From: Aculops lycopersici
Taxonomy: Eukaryota; Arthropoda; Arachnida; Trombidiformes; Eriophyidae
DNA length: 64,000 bases
Direction of reading: 5' to 3'
Assembly (NCBI GenBank): GCA_015350385.1
Contig: WNKI01000002.1
Coordinates: 7,618,004-7,682,003, forward strand
Shown here: one piece after another, positions 21,701 to 32,406 of the stretch
How the letters are laid out: each line of letters begins with the position of its first letter
Position numbering within the stretch: the first letter of the stretch is position 1
Program-made: the position numbers and the translations under genes
The notes under the pieces: generated by a model
Database searches by the model: none
Told to the model about the DNA's origin: nothing
The model's input: only the letters and a program-made list of their open reading frames with translations

Positions 21701-24700
21701 GCTTAACTCAAGAAGTCACTTGACGTTTGTCAACTTCAGTCGATTGTCTTATGCTTGTATTCCTTGGCTTTAAACTAATCTTGGTGCACTGAAACTTAAT
21801 CTTCTTGAATCGATCAGATGATGATTCATTTTCTAACCATTACTTTCTTCTAATTAAATTTATATCAACACTGATAGATTTCTTTGGGCGAAATAGCTCA
21901 ATTGCAATGGGCTAAACCTAAGAAGAGTGATAAGGGTGCCATAATTTTATACACAACTAGGCATGAAAATTTATTCTTGTGGACGAAGGAGAATCTCGAC
22001 GAGTGGATGTTTTTAATCAACGAGTCGATTCAACGACACAAGGACAAGAAATCCTATTTACTTATACAACAACAACAAGTCAAAGGTAGCAAATTTCCGT
22101 CTATAGCCACAAGTCAGATAGCTTTCAGCCAAAAGTTAGCAAACGATAAGCAATCGATGTGCAATAATGATGCTAGCCAAATTATCTGTGAAGAATTCTA
22201 CGAGAATATGGTCAAAAATACTCAGGTTGGTGGTCCACAGAGACTTGGCAACGAGATTCATAGTGCTGGTGAGTCAAAATCGACCTCGAGTTTGGTCAAT
22301 GGTGGCCACATAAAGGAGTCGGATAAATCGAAGTTAGAGGAAGTCAAGCGAAAGAGTTTCCATGCACAAGCTAGTGAGGACCAAAGGTAAAGTATCTGCG
22401 CTGTCGGTGTTTATATGGCGGTTTAGATAAGAGAGTATTTCATGCAAGATTGCGCTTGAATGAATTTGGATTTAAACTGCTCACCTCCACGAGATTGACT
22501 AATACTCTTTCCATTTTGCTCACTCCAACCTCTAGATCTCAACAAAACGAACGAATCGAAACTGCACAAGGCAAAGACAATGAAACGGCTGACTTTTTAA
22601 CTTCAAATGCAATTCGTTCACAAGCTAGAAAGACTGGCAATCCCGTGGCGTCCAGTGAAAAGGCTAATTCGATTGAGCGTGAACGTAATCAAGGTAAGTC
22701 ATCCATTGCAAAGTTGTAGTCCTCTCCCCCTTCGAGGCTTGCAGTTAACGCAGAGGCTACCCCATTCAAGCTCTAGATACTCATCATTTTATGCCTCCAC
22801 ATTTTGAAACCACAACATATATAGCCGATACTATCAACACAGCTGGAAGTTCAAATGAGAAATCCAAGCACTCGCCAAGTGGTGGTGGTGGTGGTAGTAG
22901 TCAGGCTCATAACGCAGGAATGGAGGCGGGCGCAGATCCTGCTTCTGAGATAATGATTTATGACTCATCATCACTAGGCGAACCAAAGCAGCGGCATAAA
23001 GGAAGTGACACTGACTCGAGCTTGGTTTCGCCCCATAAGCCTGAAAGCGATGATTCCCCATCCTCACCCTCTAGAGCAAGCGCACCCAAGACGACATCTA
23101 TGATGACCAGTGGCGAGTCCAAAGAGGGAGCGAATCTGTCTTCATTAGCTGGCCTGTCATCTTCACAAGCATCTCCTTCACGAAAGTACCCAAAGGCTGA
23201 CCTAGGAGAGGAGACAGGTACAAATATCTCTGCTCGGCATACAAAAGGGTTCCTTGGTGAGGGCGATGCTCATGATGCTTCTGCTACGTCATCGACTTTG
23301 AGCCGAGAGGAAGATAAGACTGATCCTAGTGTCACTAGTGGTGGGCTTAAGAAGCAACTAGAAGGAGGGAGTCTGGATTCTGGAGGGCGAGTGAAGTCTA
23401 TGAAATCAGGTGAACCGGATGCACCTCCAGTTCGGGACATCATCAGTGAGGGCGGTGAAACCTCAAGCTCGGTTTTGTCTGAAGCGAGCAACTTGCGGTC
23501 AGCAGATGAATTTACTGCAAATTGTGATATCAAGAAACAGAATTCCATTGAACAAACGGTGTCTTCGGTAACAAACGGAAAGTCCAGCGAAGCGAGAACC
23601 AGTCAAAGTGGACCTCAGCTTAGCTTAATACGACGTGACGATTCGTGGCAATCCTTGGTGTCGTTGACACGAATTGGAAAGGCAACGCCAGCCATGCAAG
23701 GTAAGTTTTCGGTGATGGCGTTGTAGTCCTACAGTGCGAATCGTTCCTATTACGCCATTACTAGAGAACAAAGCAGACTAAACCAAACCTTTCATATACA
23801 ATTTACTATCAACGTGAAATTTACGCAAACTCCCCTGGGGAATCATGACTTACAGTTGCGCAACGATCTCTCTACGCTCAACATATAATGCCGGACAGTG
23901 TCGCGGCCGGAGGGAGGCCCAAGCCTGCAGACAGGCACCTGATAAACATAGAATCAACCATTACACCAGTGAGGCTAGGACCTAATTCTTTGCAACAGCA
24001 GCACAACTACCATCAGCAGCAGCAATTTTTACGCCAACAATCGATTGGTGTTGCGAACGAACGAAAGTTTCGGCCCCTGCCACCGATTGATCAATACCAG
24101 GCGGCCAGTTTCGATGTACCATTGGGAACCAGTGATAATAACAATAATAACCTAGTCGGGCCCACTAATCAAAAGCCCACCACATCGTACCAGCAAAAAC
24201 TGCTGCAACTTCAATTATTGCACAACAGTAACAATGTCGATTATATTAGAAACAACAACGGCTACGAAAGCACAGATTACTATGGAGTCTATGGGCCTAG
24301 CGATGTGGCGTTTAGCAACCATTATGGCTACTATTCAATGCGATCAAATCTAAAATCAGCCACCAGCGAGTTCTCGTTCATTCGTCCATCGTCATCTGGT
24401 TTTGGCAATTTGAGCAATTGCAATAACATCTCCACAGGCACAAACCGATCTGCTTTGCAGCACCATCAGTTGCAGCAGCAGCAACAACAATTGATTGAAA
24501 ACCATGACACGCACAATGGGGTCCCTTCTAGCTCATCAAAGGCCATGCTAATGAGGCCAGTGCCAAATGAGCTGTTTAGAGATGGAAACAATAACGATAT
24601 CCGGCAAGCTAGTCGTGCGCTACCAACTTCCGCCAGAGAGCGTCAGTCGGCCAAGTTTATGGATGATTCGGTGAGATTAGGCAACGAGCAAATGATTGTG

Positions 24701-27322
24701 AATGGTCAGATTGTTAATGGCGGACTTTTGACACAAGACATGGCTTTAGGTCCGCCAAATCGTGAACTCCCACTCAAGCCAAACAAGAAGCGGCACGATG
24801 TTGAGATGGGAGTGATGGGCCAAGGACATCTACCAAAGAGCTCGTCTCTAACATCTAATTTGGTTTGCTTCCTGAAGCGAGCGTTCTCTCGGCGCTCTAA
24901 GAAGAATAAAGCCAGTGGTAGGAAGTCGCGATCTGCTAAGCTTGCGGAAAGTTGCAGCTCCTCGCTGGGCGCTTTTGACGACCACCACCCAACTGGAAGT
25001 CGCTTTGTTCCAATAGCGCCGTCAGCTTTTAGTACGGGGAGCAAGAGTGTTGACGGAAGACAGCCACTGATTGTTGGACAACCGACCAACAATCTGATTC
25101 AATCAAATCAAGGGACAGTGGACACGATGGAGGCTAGCCAGCATCCAGCAAGAGAGGATACCATTGACCCAAATGCCATGCCTCGTAGCATTCATGGGCA
25201 TCCGCAAATGCTAGCTCAGCAGCAACCAACGCCCAGACTACCAGTGTGTCATCCGATACGCCAGGTGGGCCAATTTGGTGGTTCGCCTCTGCACAAGAGT
25301 AACTCTATCAGCACAACAATCGGTATCGCCAGGTACGATCACAACGAAAACAACCTGCACACTGGACCCTTGTCCTCTGAGAATGAAATACACAACTCGC
25401 CCGTTATTCCCAGATCTGCAAAGGTTATGAGTGCTCATTTGACGCCATTGATGTTGCAACGCGAGCGAGTTTCTTCGCCTTCAGCTTCACAAACAAATGC
25501 GCAGCAGCAACAGCAGCAACAACAACAGTTCCTAATGTCGCCACGTAACTCGAGAGCCGATCAGCTGCCGAGGCCAAGTAGCATCTATGGTCAACCTTCA
25601 ATGATTTCATCACCCAGCATCAACAGGGACGAGCTTCTGGCACGCGGTGGTCACCACTTTGGGTTACATCGGAGCAGCGTTCATGGTCAGCCGACGGCTA
25701 GTTACAGAGATAGGAGTCCTCATCAGCAAAATCTCATGTTATCTTCTGATGGTAGGCGTCCGAATCATACAATCATCATGCCATTCAACTTGGACACAAC
25801 GAGAGAAGTTTGCGAGGATATACCCTCGCCAACCACCGAGGGTTTAGCCCGATTTAACTCTAATTCCGGTCAAGTGTCAAATAGACAGGAAATGCCAAGT
25901 CTTGCCAAAAGAGATGCCATACTAAGATCGCCATCCATGAATAGCAGTGGTGGTAGTAGGCTTAATCAGAGAAGAGCAATCGTCAATCCAATGCTCCAGT
26001 CGTCGACCATGGATACTATCTACGATAATCATCCAATGCTGACGAGAAGTGAGGATCGTGGAGTTTGCAAACAGGACACTGCTGCAAACCTGCGCTCGGA
26101 ATCAATATCATATTCACATTATGATAATCATAATCAATTTATAATGGAAAAACTGGAGCTTCAGCAACAGCAGAATAACTCGCCTCATTATCAAAAACGT
26201 CAACATCTCCTCACTACTGGCAGTTGTGATATGCCTCAATCATCTCCAATGATCATTCAGAATCAGGTTGATCGATCGCAAAACAAAATTCCATCTCAAT
26301 TCTACACACCATCTCACCAGAGGAGCACAGTCTTTGATATGGTAGCGCAAAATGAGATTCCATCCGCTTTAGTGGCTCCCTCGACGCCAGTTTATGGTGG
26401 CACTCGAGTTAGTTACTTAGAGTTTAACGGTGGCCAGCGGCGACCGTTCATGGATTCGCCGCCAGTTCAAAGGGGCAATCCAAACCAGTCGAGCCCTTCA
26501 GCGGCACCATTGCACCACTTGACTCGCTCGCCAATGTTACCCAGACGCAACCTCGAGCAACACTACCAGCAATCGCCCCTCTTGAATGGTCAATCGACTC
26601 GAGTGGTCAATCGAGGGGATGGAGTTCAGGCCACCATTATAGGAGATAGACAGAGAGATAACGGATTTGCCACTGCCCATGGTAGTGCTCAGCCAGTGAT
26701 CAATATAGCCGGCGCGCCTGGTGTCAACCTAGATCCCTCGCTAGCTGCCTCTTTGCTCCAGGGCACGAATATAAATGCCTATGAATCTCTGACTAGGGAT
26801 CAGTTATCTGGTAGAGCAAAACCAACAAACTCGAAGGCTTTTTTGGTTTCGACGCGCCTCTGCATGGCCTCGCACGGCCATTCGGGCTCATCAAATGAAA
26901 ATAGCAGTGCCTCGCCAACTGCTATGGCTGCAAGCGTTTGCAAAGAGGTAGATAGTCACGAGGTCAACAACAACTGCAGCAGCAACAGCGGCAAGAATGA
27001 CAGCACGCAACACGACCGGATTGGTAGTGATGGCACTGGATGCGCTAGGCCCCATCAACTAGACAAGAGTTCAAAGGGTGGGTCTAAGAGGGAGGCTGTT
27101 GGCAGGGTATCCTATGGCCGGAGAGCTAGCAGTAGCGGCAGCTCGAGTTCAGAGAGTCACTCAAGCAGAAAGTCATCCGCAACTAATATCTCCTCGTCAA
27201 CGAGTTCAACAAAATCTACCTCAACGTCAACGAGCCAGCCGTCGTCTGGGCGTCAAGCTAGAAACGATTCTATGAGCCAAAAATCGGAACGAAATTGGAT
27301 AACATCAAAACTAGCGCAATAG
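15707..27322 (+). CDS. 2,011-residue PH-domain protein, five exons
   Basis: Five exons join in frame: 15707-16684, 21878-22386, 22536-22693, 22777-23700 and 23856-27322 (phases 0, 2, 1, 1; all GT-AG). A single PH domain at about 278-376 is built across intron 1: GVLWQHQQGLFNRWKKRYFI, then ISLGEIAQLQW, ending with W in LDEWMFLIN, the conserved C-terminal helix Trp. The rest is low complexity: Lys/Ser/Gln-rich before the PH domain, Ser/Gly-rich in exons 3-4, and Gln/Asn/Ser-rich in exon 5 with polyglutamine runs, a basic patch (KRAFSRRSKKNKASGRKSR, about 1180) and many SP motifs that could be phosphorylated. The PH domain suggests phosphoinositide or membrane binding. I do not recognise an orthologue; a scaffold or signalling adaptor is only a guess. 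Intron 1 is 5,193 bp and contains the carboxypeptidase gene on the other strand. Confidence 0.78.
16685..19759. other. Intron 1 of PH-domain gene, non-coding part
   Basis: About 3 kb of intron precedes the nested carboxypeptidase gene. It has normal base composition and several short open frames with no resemblance to known proteins, for example around 17384-17779 and 18253-18513, the latter a mixture of polar codons. GGT repeats occur near 18729-18750. Its length and the absence of repeats would suit long-range regulatory DNA, but nothing specific is visible. Confidence 0.4.
19760..21250 (-). CDS. Carboxypeptidase B-like M14 metalloprotease, nested in an intron
   Basis: Secreted zinc carboxypeptidase zymogen of 467 residues. 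Exon 1 (21250-21077) encodes a signal peptide and the start of the propeptide; an 87-nt GT-AG intron (21076-20990) leads to exon 2 (20989-19760). The catalytic domain carries HHAREW (zinc ligands His197 and Glu200), DPNRNY (substrate-binding Arg), SLHAFSQ (third zinc ligand, His355) and MELPDTG (catalytic Glu430). In MYPAAGGSDD the residue equal to bovine CPA Ile255 is Asp414, as in carboxypeptidase B, which predicts cleavage of C-terminal Arg or Lys. An unusual basic and His/Ser-rich insertion (about 221-256, HSHSHSQSHSQSH) sits between the first helix and the LDEYDFWIVPCVNPDG strand. Start: an upstream in-frame ATG at 21286 lies before the inferred TATA-driven start site, so 21250 is preferred. 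It is on the opposite strand inside intron 1 of the PH-domain gene. Confidence 0.93.
21299..21306 (-). promoter_or_regulatory. TATA box of the nested carboxypeptidase gene
   Basis: On the minus strand TATAAATA sits 49 nt upstream of the preferred start codon at 21250. Transcription about 30 nt downstream would begin near 21276, below the in-frame ATG at 21286, which supports the downstream start. Confidence 0.6.
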
Positions 27323-27594
27323 ATAGACATAGGCTAGTACTACTACAAATAAATTTATTTGAACGAATGAATGAACGGGTGGATGGTTTAGATATATAGA
27401 TATATATATATATATTTATTTATAAATATTTGTGATTAGTTGATTGGCGATTTTGGATTGTTAAAGAGTTGATGATTTCTTATGTTTTGTTTTATGGTTG
27501 TGGTTTGTTGTTGTTCCTGTGGTTGATTGAAGTCTAGTTCTCGTTACTCTTTGTCGCTCTTCTCTTTGCTTTACTTGAACTTCACTTCTCTTTC
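27323..27594. repeat. 3' UTR region with AT dinucleotides
   Basis: The convergent gap between the PH-domain and beta-TrCP genes. AATAAA occurs at about 27348-27353, 26 nt after the PH-gene stop codon. A (TA)n run occupies about 27393-27415. No gene is present. Confidence 0.5.
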
Positions 27595-29049
27595 TCAACC
27601 TGTATCACTATTGGTGCTACTATTGCTACTCATAACACTCATATTTGGCTCTTTCTTTGCCGGCTCAGGATCTAAAAAGTCCCAGATTATAATTGTGTCA
27701 TCGTGTGAGCTGCTAACAATTTGGAATTCATCAAACTGAAGCCTGAATACGCGGCCAGTATGCTCTTGAAATGTTCTAGTACATAAATTTGCCTCATGAC
27801 TTCCATCATCTAATGCAGCTTTGAGATCCCAGATTTTGATTTTACCGTCATAGGCGCCGCTTACAATTCTCTTATTATCAATCCTAATACACCTGACCAA
27901 CTCCTCATGACCATCTAATGTTCTTAAACAGGTGCCTGATTCAATGTCCCAAATTCTAATTGAATTATCCGAACTACCGCTCACTACTAGTCTGTCTCTA
28001 TACTGTAAACAAGCTATACCGCGCCTATGCCCTGTGAGTGTCTTGACGAAATCATGAGTTTCAGTGTTCCAAACTTTTATACTTCGATCACCGGAGGCTG
28101 ATACTATATATTTATCATCAAAATCCACAACATTTACCGCGGCCCGGTGGCCAACTAATATGCCTATAACTTTGATCTCTTTTGGTGATTTGATTTCCCA
28201 AACAATAATAGTTCTATCCTTCGAGCAAGTTACCATCATCTTGTTGTTGAATTTTAAATGCAATACAGCCTCTGTATGCTGGATCACAGTATTTAGAGGC
28301 TGTTGGTTATCTGGATCATCAATATCCCAAACGCGAACTGTAGCATCACTTGAACCACTTATAATGATATTGTCAGCATATTGTAAACACAGTACAGATC
28401 CTGAATGCCCTTGGAATGTTCTAGTACATTGTAGTGTTTGCCTATCCCAAACTTTGATTGTGTTATCTCTCAAGCCGCTGACGATTTTCTGATCGTCATA
28501 TTGGATACAGTAAACACCCTTACTACTCTCGCTTTGACAATGAATCTTCTGCATCCTAAACTGACCATCAGTCCATCGTTTTTCAAGATTCTGTATATCA
28601 GCTATGATATTAAAATATAATTTCTGGTGTCGATTGTAGTCACGATCGAGAGGTGGCTTAAATAAATCTGTATCCCATCCGCGGCGTCTAACTAAACCGG
28701 CCCAAAGACTGTCACTTCTAACCTTGTTCTCAATGAGTTTTTTCCATAGGAAACCCTCGCGAATTATTCTTCTCCATTCGCGACAGACACATGAGGCCAT
28801 AAACAATGATTTTGCGTCTAAGTAGGAGAGAATTCTTTCTGAAATATGCTTCAATCCTCGTTGGGGTAGAATTGTAATAAAATCACGTTGAAGTAGAGGT
28901 TGTAAGGCGGCATTGATACGACTGTGCTGGTGATGAGCTAGTCCGGAGAGTAATTTTTCTATCAGTTCGACCTGATTCTGGCCAGACCAACTTTGGATCA
29001 ATTCCGTAATCTCTGCCTCGGTCGGGTGAGACTTGGTTGATAGATCCAT
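27595..29049 (-). CDS. BTRC: Beta-TrCP/Slimb F-box-WD40 ubiquitin ligase adaptor
   Basis: A 484-residue substrate receptor of the SCF ubiquitin ligase, which binds DSG-phosphodegrons in beta-catenin/Armadillo, Cubitus interruptus, I-kappa-B and similar targets. The beta-TrCP dimerisation helix region is at about 10-50 and the F-box at about 62-105 (HISERILSYLDAKSLFMASCVCREW), which binds Skp1. Seven WD repeats follow (about 165-465), each ending IWD or VWD/VWN, for example YDDQKIVSGLRDNTIKVWD and DDKYIVSASGDRSIKVWN; these blocks are near-identical to fly Slimb and human BTRC/FBXW11. The C-terminal tail is short (Ser/Asn-rich) and the N-terminal extension of some vertebrate isoforms is missing. 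It is one exon. The gene converges on the PH-domain gene. Confidence 0.97.
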   Translation of the reverse strand: MDLSTKSHPTEAEITELIQSWSGQNQVELIEKLLSGLAHHQHSRINAALQPLLQRDFITILPQRGLKHISERILSYLDAKSLFMASCVCREWRRIIREGFLWKKLIENKVRSDSLWAGLVRRRGWDTDLFKPPLDRDYNRHQKLYFNIIADIQNLEKRWTDGQFRMQKIHCQSESSKGVYCIQYDDQKIVSGLRDNTIKVWDRQTLQCTRTFQGHSGSVLCLQYADNIIISGSSDATVRVWDIDDPDNQQPLNTVIQHTEAVLHLKFNNKMMVTCSKDRTIIVWEIKSPKEIKVIGILVGHRAAVNVVDFDDKYIVSASGDRSIKVWNTETHDFVKTLTGHRRGIACLQYRDRLVVSGSSDNSIRIWDIESGTCLRTLDGHEELVRCIRIDNKRIVSGAYDGKIKIWDLKAALDDGSHEANLCTRTFQEHTGRVFRLQFDEFQIVSSSHDDTIIIWDFLDPEPAKKEPNMSVMSSNSSTNSDTG

Positions 29050-29259
29050 GTTAGGGCTTTGTAAGTATAAAATATGTCTAACCTAAATATGTAATTTATA
29101 ATGTATAATACGACTGTTTTGTTATATTTTAATAATGTCTACAGAATTAATAGTGGCCATATTAAAAACCTGATGATGATAATAAACTCTTCTGTTTCAA
29201 GATGACAGAGAGCAAGAAAGGAGATCGTGAGATGCAGAGTAATGAGAGATAGATTGAAT

Positions 29260-29290
<31 letters not shown>

Positions 29291-30651
29291 CGGGCAGAAC
29301 AACAAATAGTTGACGGCAGCAGCCGTGTATTCGAATCGAGGCTGTGGATTACGGCGTCTGTGCACTTCAATCGCGTATTCGCCTTGCATTTGAACAAGGG
29401 AGCCAATGACGTTGGCCAGGCGCCGCCTAGTGTAGGCGGCCCAAAGAAAGAGAGACAGAGCGAGGCAGGCGAATTTGCGCCACACAAACTTGGCATGTAA
29501 CGATATGTTTTCAACATCGACAAGTTTTCGTAGCGCACGCAAACTCATTGGATGAAACAACAAGCGGCCATGTAAGATGTGAACGATTGTATGCGCCCGC
29601 CTGTGTGATTGCGCCGTTGCGGCTGCTCTGAGTTCCAATGGACTTTAGCGTGTGTTTTGAGAGTGTTCCTGTGTTTGGCCCTGAGAGAATTTGTATGGCC
29701 GATAAAGAAGGAGCTTGAGTGGACTTGCTTGATGCCTCCCTGACTGGCTGCTAGAATCGGCGGCACTAACGCGAGGGGGGAATGCGAGCTACTGCTGCGC
29801 CCAAAAAGTGCGAGTAAGTGAGCAAGTCTCTATCTCTCGCTGTGTTAGTGTGATTGAGAAAAAGAGAGATGTAGAAAGAGAGTTTTGTTGGTTATATTCG
29901 TCTACCTTTCTTTTAGCAGTCGTATCATTAGTATAAGTGGGAATTTTGGACCGCAACTATTAGATCCCTATATCGTATTATTATATTTCAATTTGCATGA
30001 AGATAATATAGGTGGCTGTCAAAAAATCAAATCAACATAAAAAGAAATAAGATAGTTAGCTTTTACAAACTAAAACAAAGTTATTGTCTCAATTAAACAC
30101 GTACAAAGAAAAAAGAGAGGAGGAACCTAGATGTTGTTCTTGTTGATGATAATTAAGCACCCAAGTTGTTGAGTTTAGACCCAAATCCCATGTTTATTCA
30201 CTTGCTTGCACTTGTTTAATCAACAGTTGTTGCGGCGTAGGCCAATTATAAGTGACGAGGAAGACCTGATCCAACGACACGAAACACAGAAAGATTGAAC
30301 CTATTATTTGGATAAGACCACTACTTGTCCCCTTGTTATCGATTAGAATCAACCTAGTGAAAGATATACATAGATGAACGTGTAAAATATAAGAATTCCC
30401 CCGACCATAACGACGCCCACATTCGGCAACCTGAATTCTTGAAATATATATATATATATATATATATAGATATAAATATATATTACATATTAGGCACTCA
30501 AACAAGTGAATCACTTTTCATTATTCTTAGACTAACGCCACCATACACTATTATTTTGGTGCGCGAGCTCTTGGAATAGTTGGGTGATATAGTTTCAAAA
30601 ATTTCACGATTAAACAAATTTTGGCTGATATTGGCCAGGACAAGGCCTAAG
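29050..30651. other. Non-coding interval, beta-TrCP to CTDSP-like
   Basis: This 1.6-kb divergent gap has no supportable gene. It includes a GA-rich microsatellite at about 29262-29291, an AT microsatellite near 30443-30470, and short overlapping open frames of biased composition at 29162-29766 that are not conserved in pattern. It should hold both promoters. Confidence 0.45.
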
Positions 30652-32000
30652 ATGGCCACAAACTATGCAGCAACTGATCAACAAACACAATCTATTATAA
30701 CATCTGTTGAGAGGCCCGCCTCGGCGGCTTCACAATCATCAACCTCTTCGCAACAGAAACACTCAACAACATCAACGACGACGTCAATCCCCTCTAAGTT
30801 ACATCAGATCATGAAACAACAGAATGGAAATGATGATAATAGCTCCTCGACGGCGCCGAAGCAGAAGACAGTGACTCATACAATCAATATTATGACAACC
30901 ACAACAAGTGGATCTATTAACAAAATCAATACACCGCAAAGCAATCAAGAAACATCAGCATCTAAAAGTGATTCTGCTATAATATCACAGTTACAACAAC
31001 TTCAATCACCACCGCCCCATACAATTGTTACCAATACAGCAAAAACCGCAGTAACTAGTAACACCACTTCTGCTTCGGAAGCTGCAGCAACAAATACCAT
31101 GGCAGCAGCACCTACGGCAACCACAACGACTACCATAACGACCACTAGTAGAGCCAACGAGACACAAACGTCTCGAGATGCATCTAGTCCAATCACGCAA
31201 GTAACTAAATCTAGACATAGGGGTTTCATAAGCCAATTACTTTGTTGCTTCCGACCCACTTCTCATGAGATTTATCAAGATTCAAATGGTATATTCAACA
31301 ACGCCGACATACACTGTAACTCGCTTACTTCACAAAAATACTCCGGCAAATATTTGTTGCCTGCCAGAAAGCCCAGTGATAATAGAATCTGTTTGGTTAT
31401 CGATCTAGACGAAACGTTGGTCCACAGCTCTTTTAAACCAATCGGAGATGCCGATTTTACTGTGCCTGTAGAGATTGATGGAACATTACATCAGGTTTAT
31501 GTCTTGAAACGACCATATGTTGACGAATTTTTAAGAAAAGTGGGCCAAAAATTTGAATGTGTCTTATTCACAGCAAGTCTCGCCAAATACGCGGATCCGG
31601 TAGCAAATCTATTAGATACGAATAACATATTCAAAGCAAGACTATTTCGTGAGTCGTGCGCTTTCTACAGAGGCAACTATGTTAAAGACCTCAGTAGATT
31701 AGGCCGCGATTTGAATCGTGTAATAATTGTTGATAATTCTCCCGCCTCGTATATATTTCATCCGGACAATGCCGTAAGTACTCTTTCCATAATTACTACC
31801 AAGCTCTCTTAAATGTCCACAATAGTCGTCCTAACAGTCGAAAATATATCCATCTACTTTCTACATAACAGTTGCCTGTGTCAAGCTACTTTGATGACCC
31901 TCGGGATCACGAATTGTTGAATCTTATCCCAATTCTAGAAAGGATAGCTGCAAAGCAAGATTCCGTCTCACCAATCAGTATGTTAGCCGCGCATCACTGA
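30652..32000 (+). CDS. CTDSP1: CTDSP-like (SCP) RNA polymerase II CTD phosphatase
   Basis: A 416-residue small CTD phosphatase of the HAD/FCP family in two exons, 30652-31773 and 31872-32000. SCPs dephosphorylate Ser5 of the RNA polymerase II C-terminal domain and some SMADs. The catalytic core (about 228-400) shows IDLDETLVHSS (D-x-D-x-T nucleophile), KRPYVDEFL, FTASLAKYAD, and VDNSPASYIFHPDNA, then exon 2 adds LPVSSYFDDPRDHELLNL. The N-terminal 200 residues are Ser/Thr/Gln-rich and poorly conserved. The 98-nt intron has a GTAAGT donor and an AACAG acceptor. The open frame continues 24 codons upstream without an ATG, so the ATG at 30652 (MATNYAATDQ) is preferred. A possible alternative 36-nt intron near the 3' end (see findings) would replace the last few residues. 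Confidence 0.88.
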
Positions 32001-32406
32001 ATAAATATTGTAGTTATACCTGCGGCAGGTGGTGCAGATGTGTTACTAGATGACGATGGCACGTAGGATCTGTCGACAAATCTAATTTAATCTGTTGTTT
32101 TTCTTGTTGGCCCGGACACCGTATAATTTCTCGTTGTTTTCCTCATTCGTCCTCATTAGTATTGTAATGCCTTTGCTCTGATCTTCATAATCTTTTCGGT
32201 ACCTCTCGCAGTGTGATAAAGGCACACAGACAAAGCGAAATAAAGTATCTATGTGCTTGGCGTGCTATCAAGTTTGGTTAAAAAAGTGCACGTTGATCTC
32301 CCATTTAGATTCGAATCGCAACCGCTCTGAATGAAGATTTAAAGAACCAGAATGTAATTTTTCACCTCAACAATTGCCTTATTTTTTCGCAACCAGTCAT
32401 TCAAAG

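Noticed and set aside
24706..25092. Minus-strand 128-codon frame inside PH-gene exon 5
   Set aside because: Shadow of the coding strand in a low-complexity exon.
29162..29766. Overlapping minus-strand frames
   Set aside because: GA/CT-rich codons around a microsatellite; no conserved motif.
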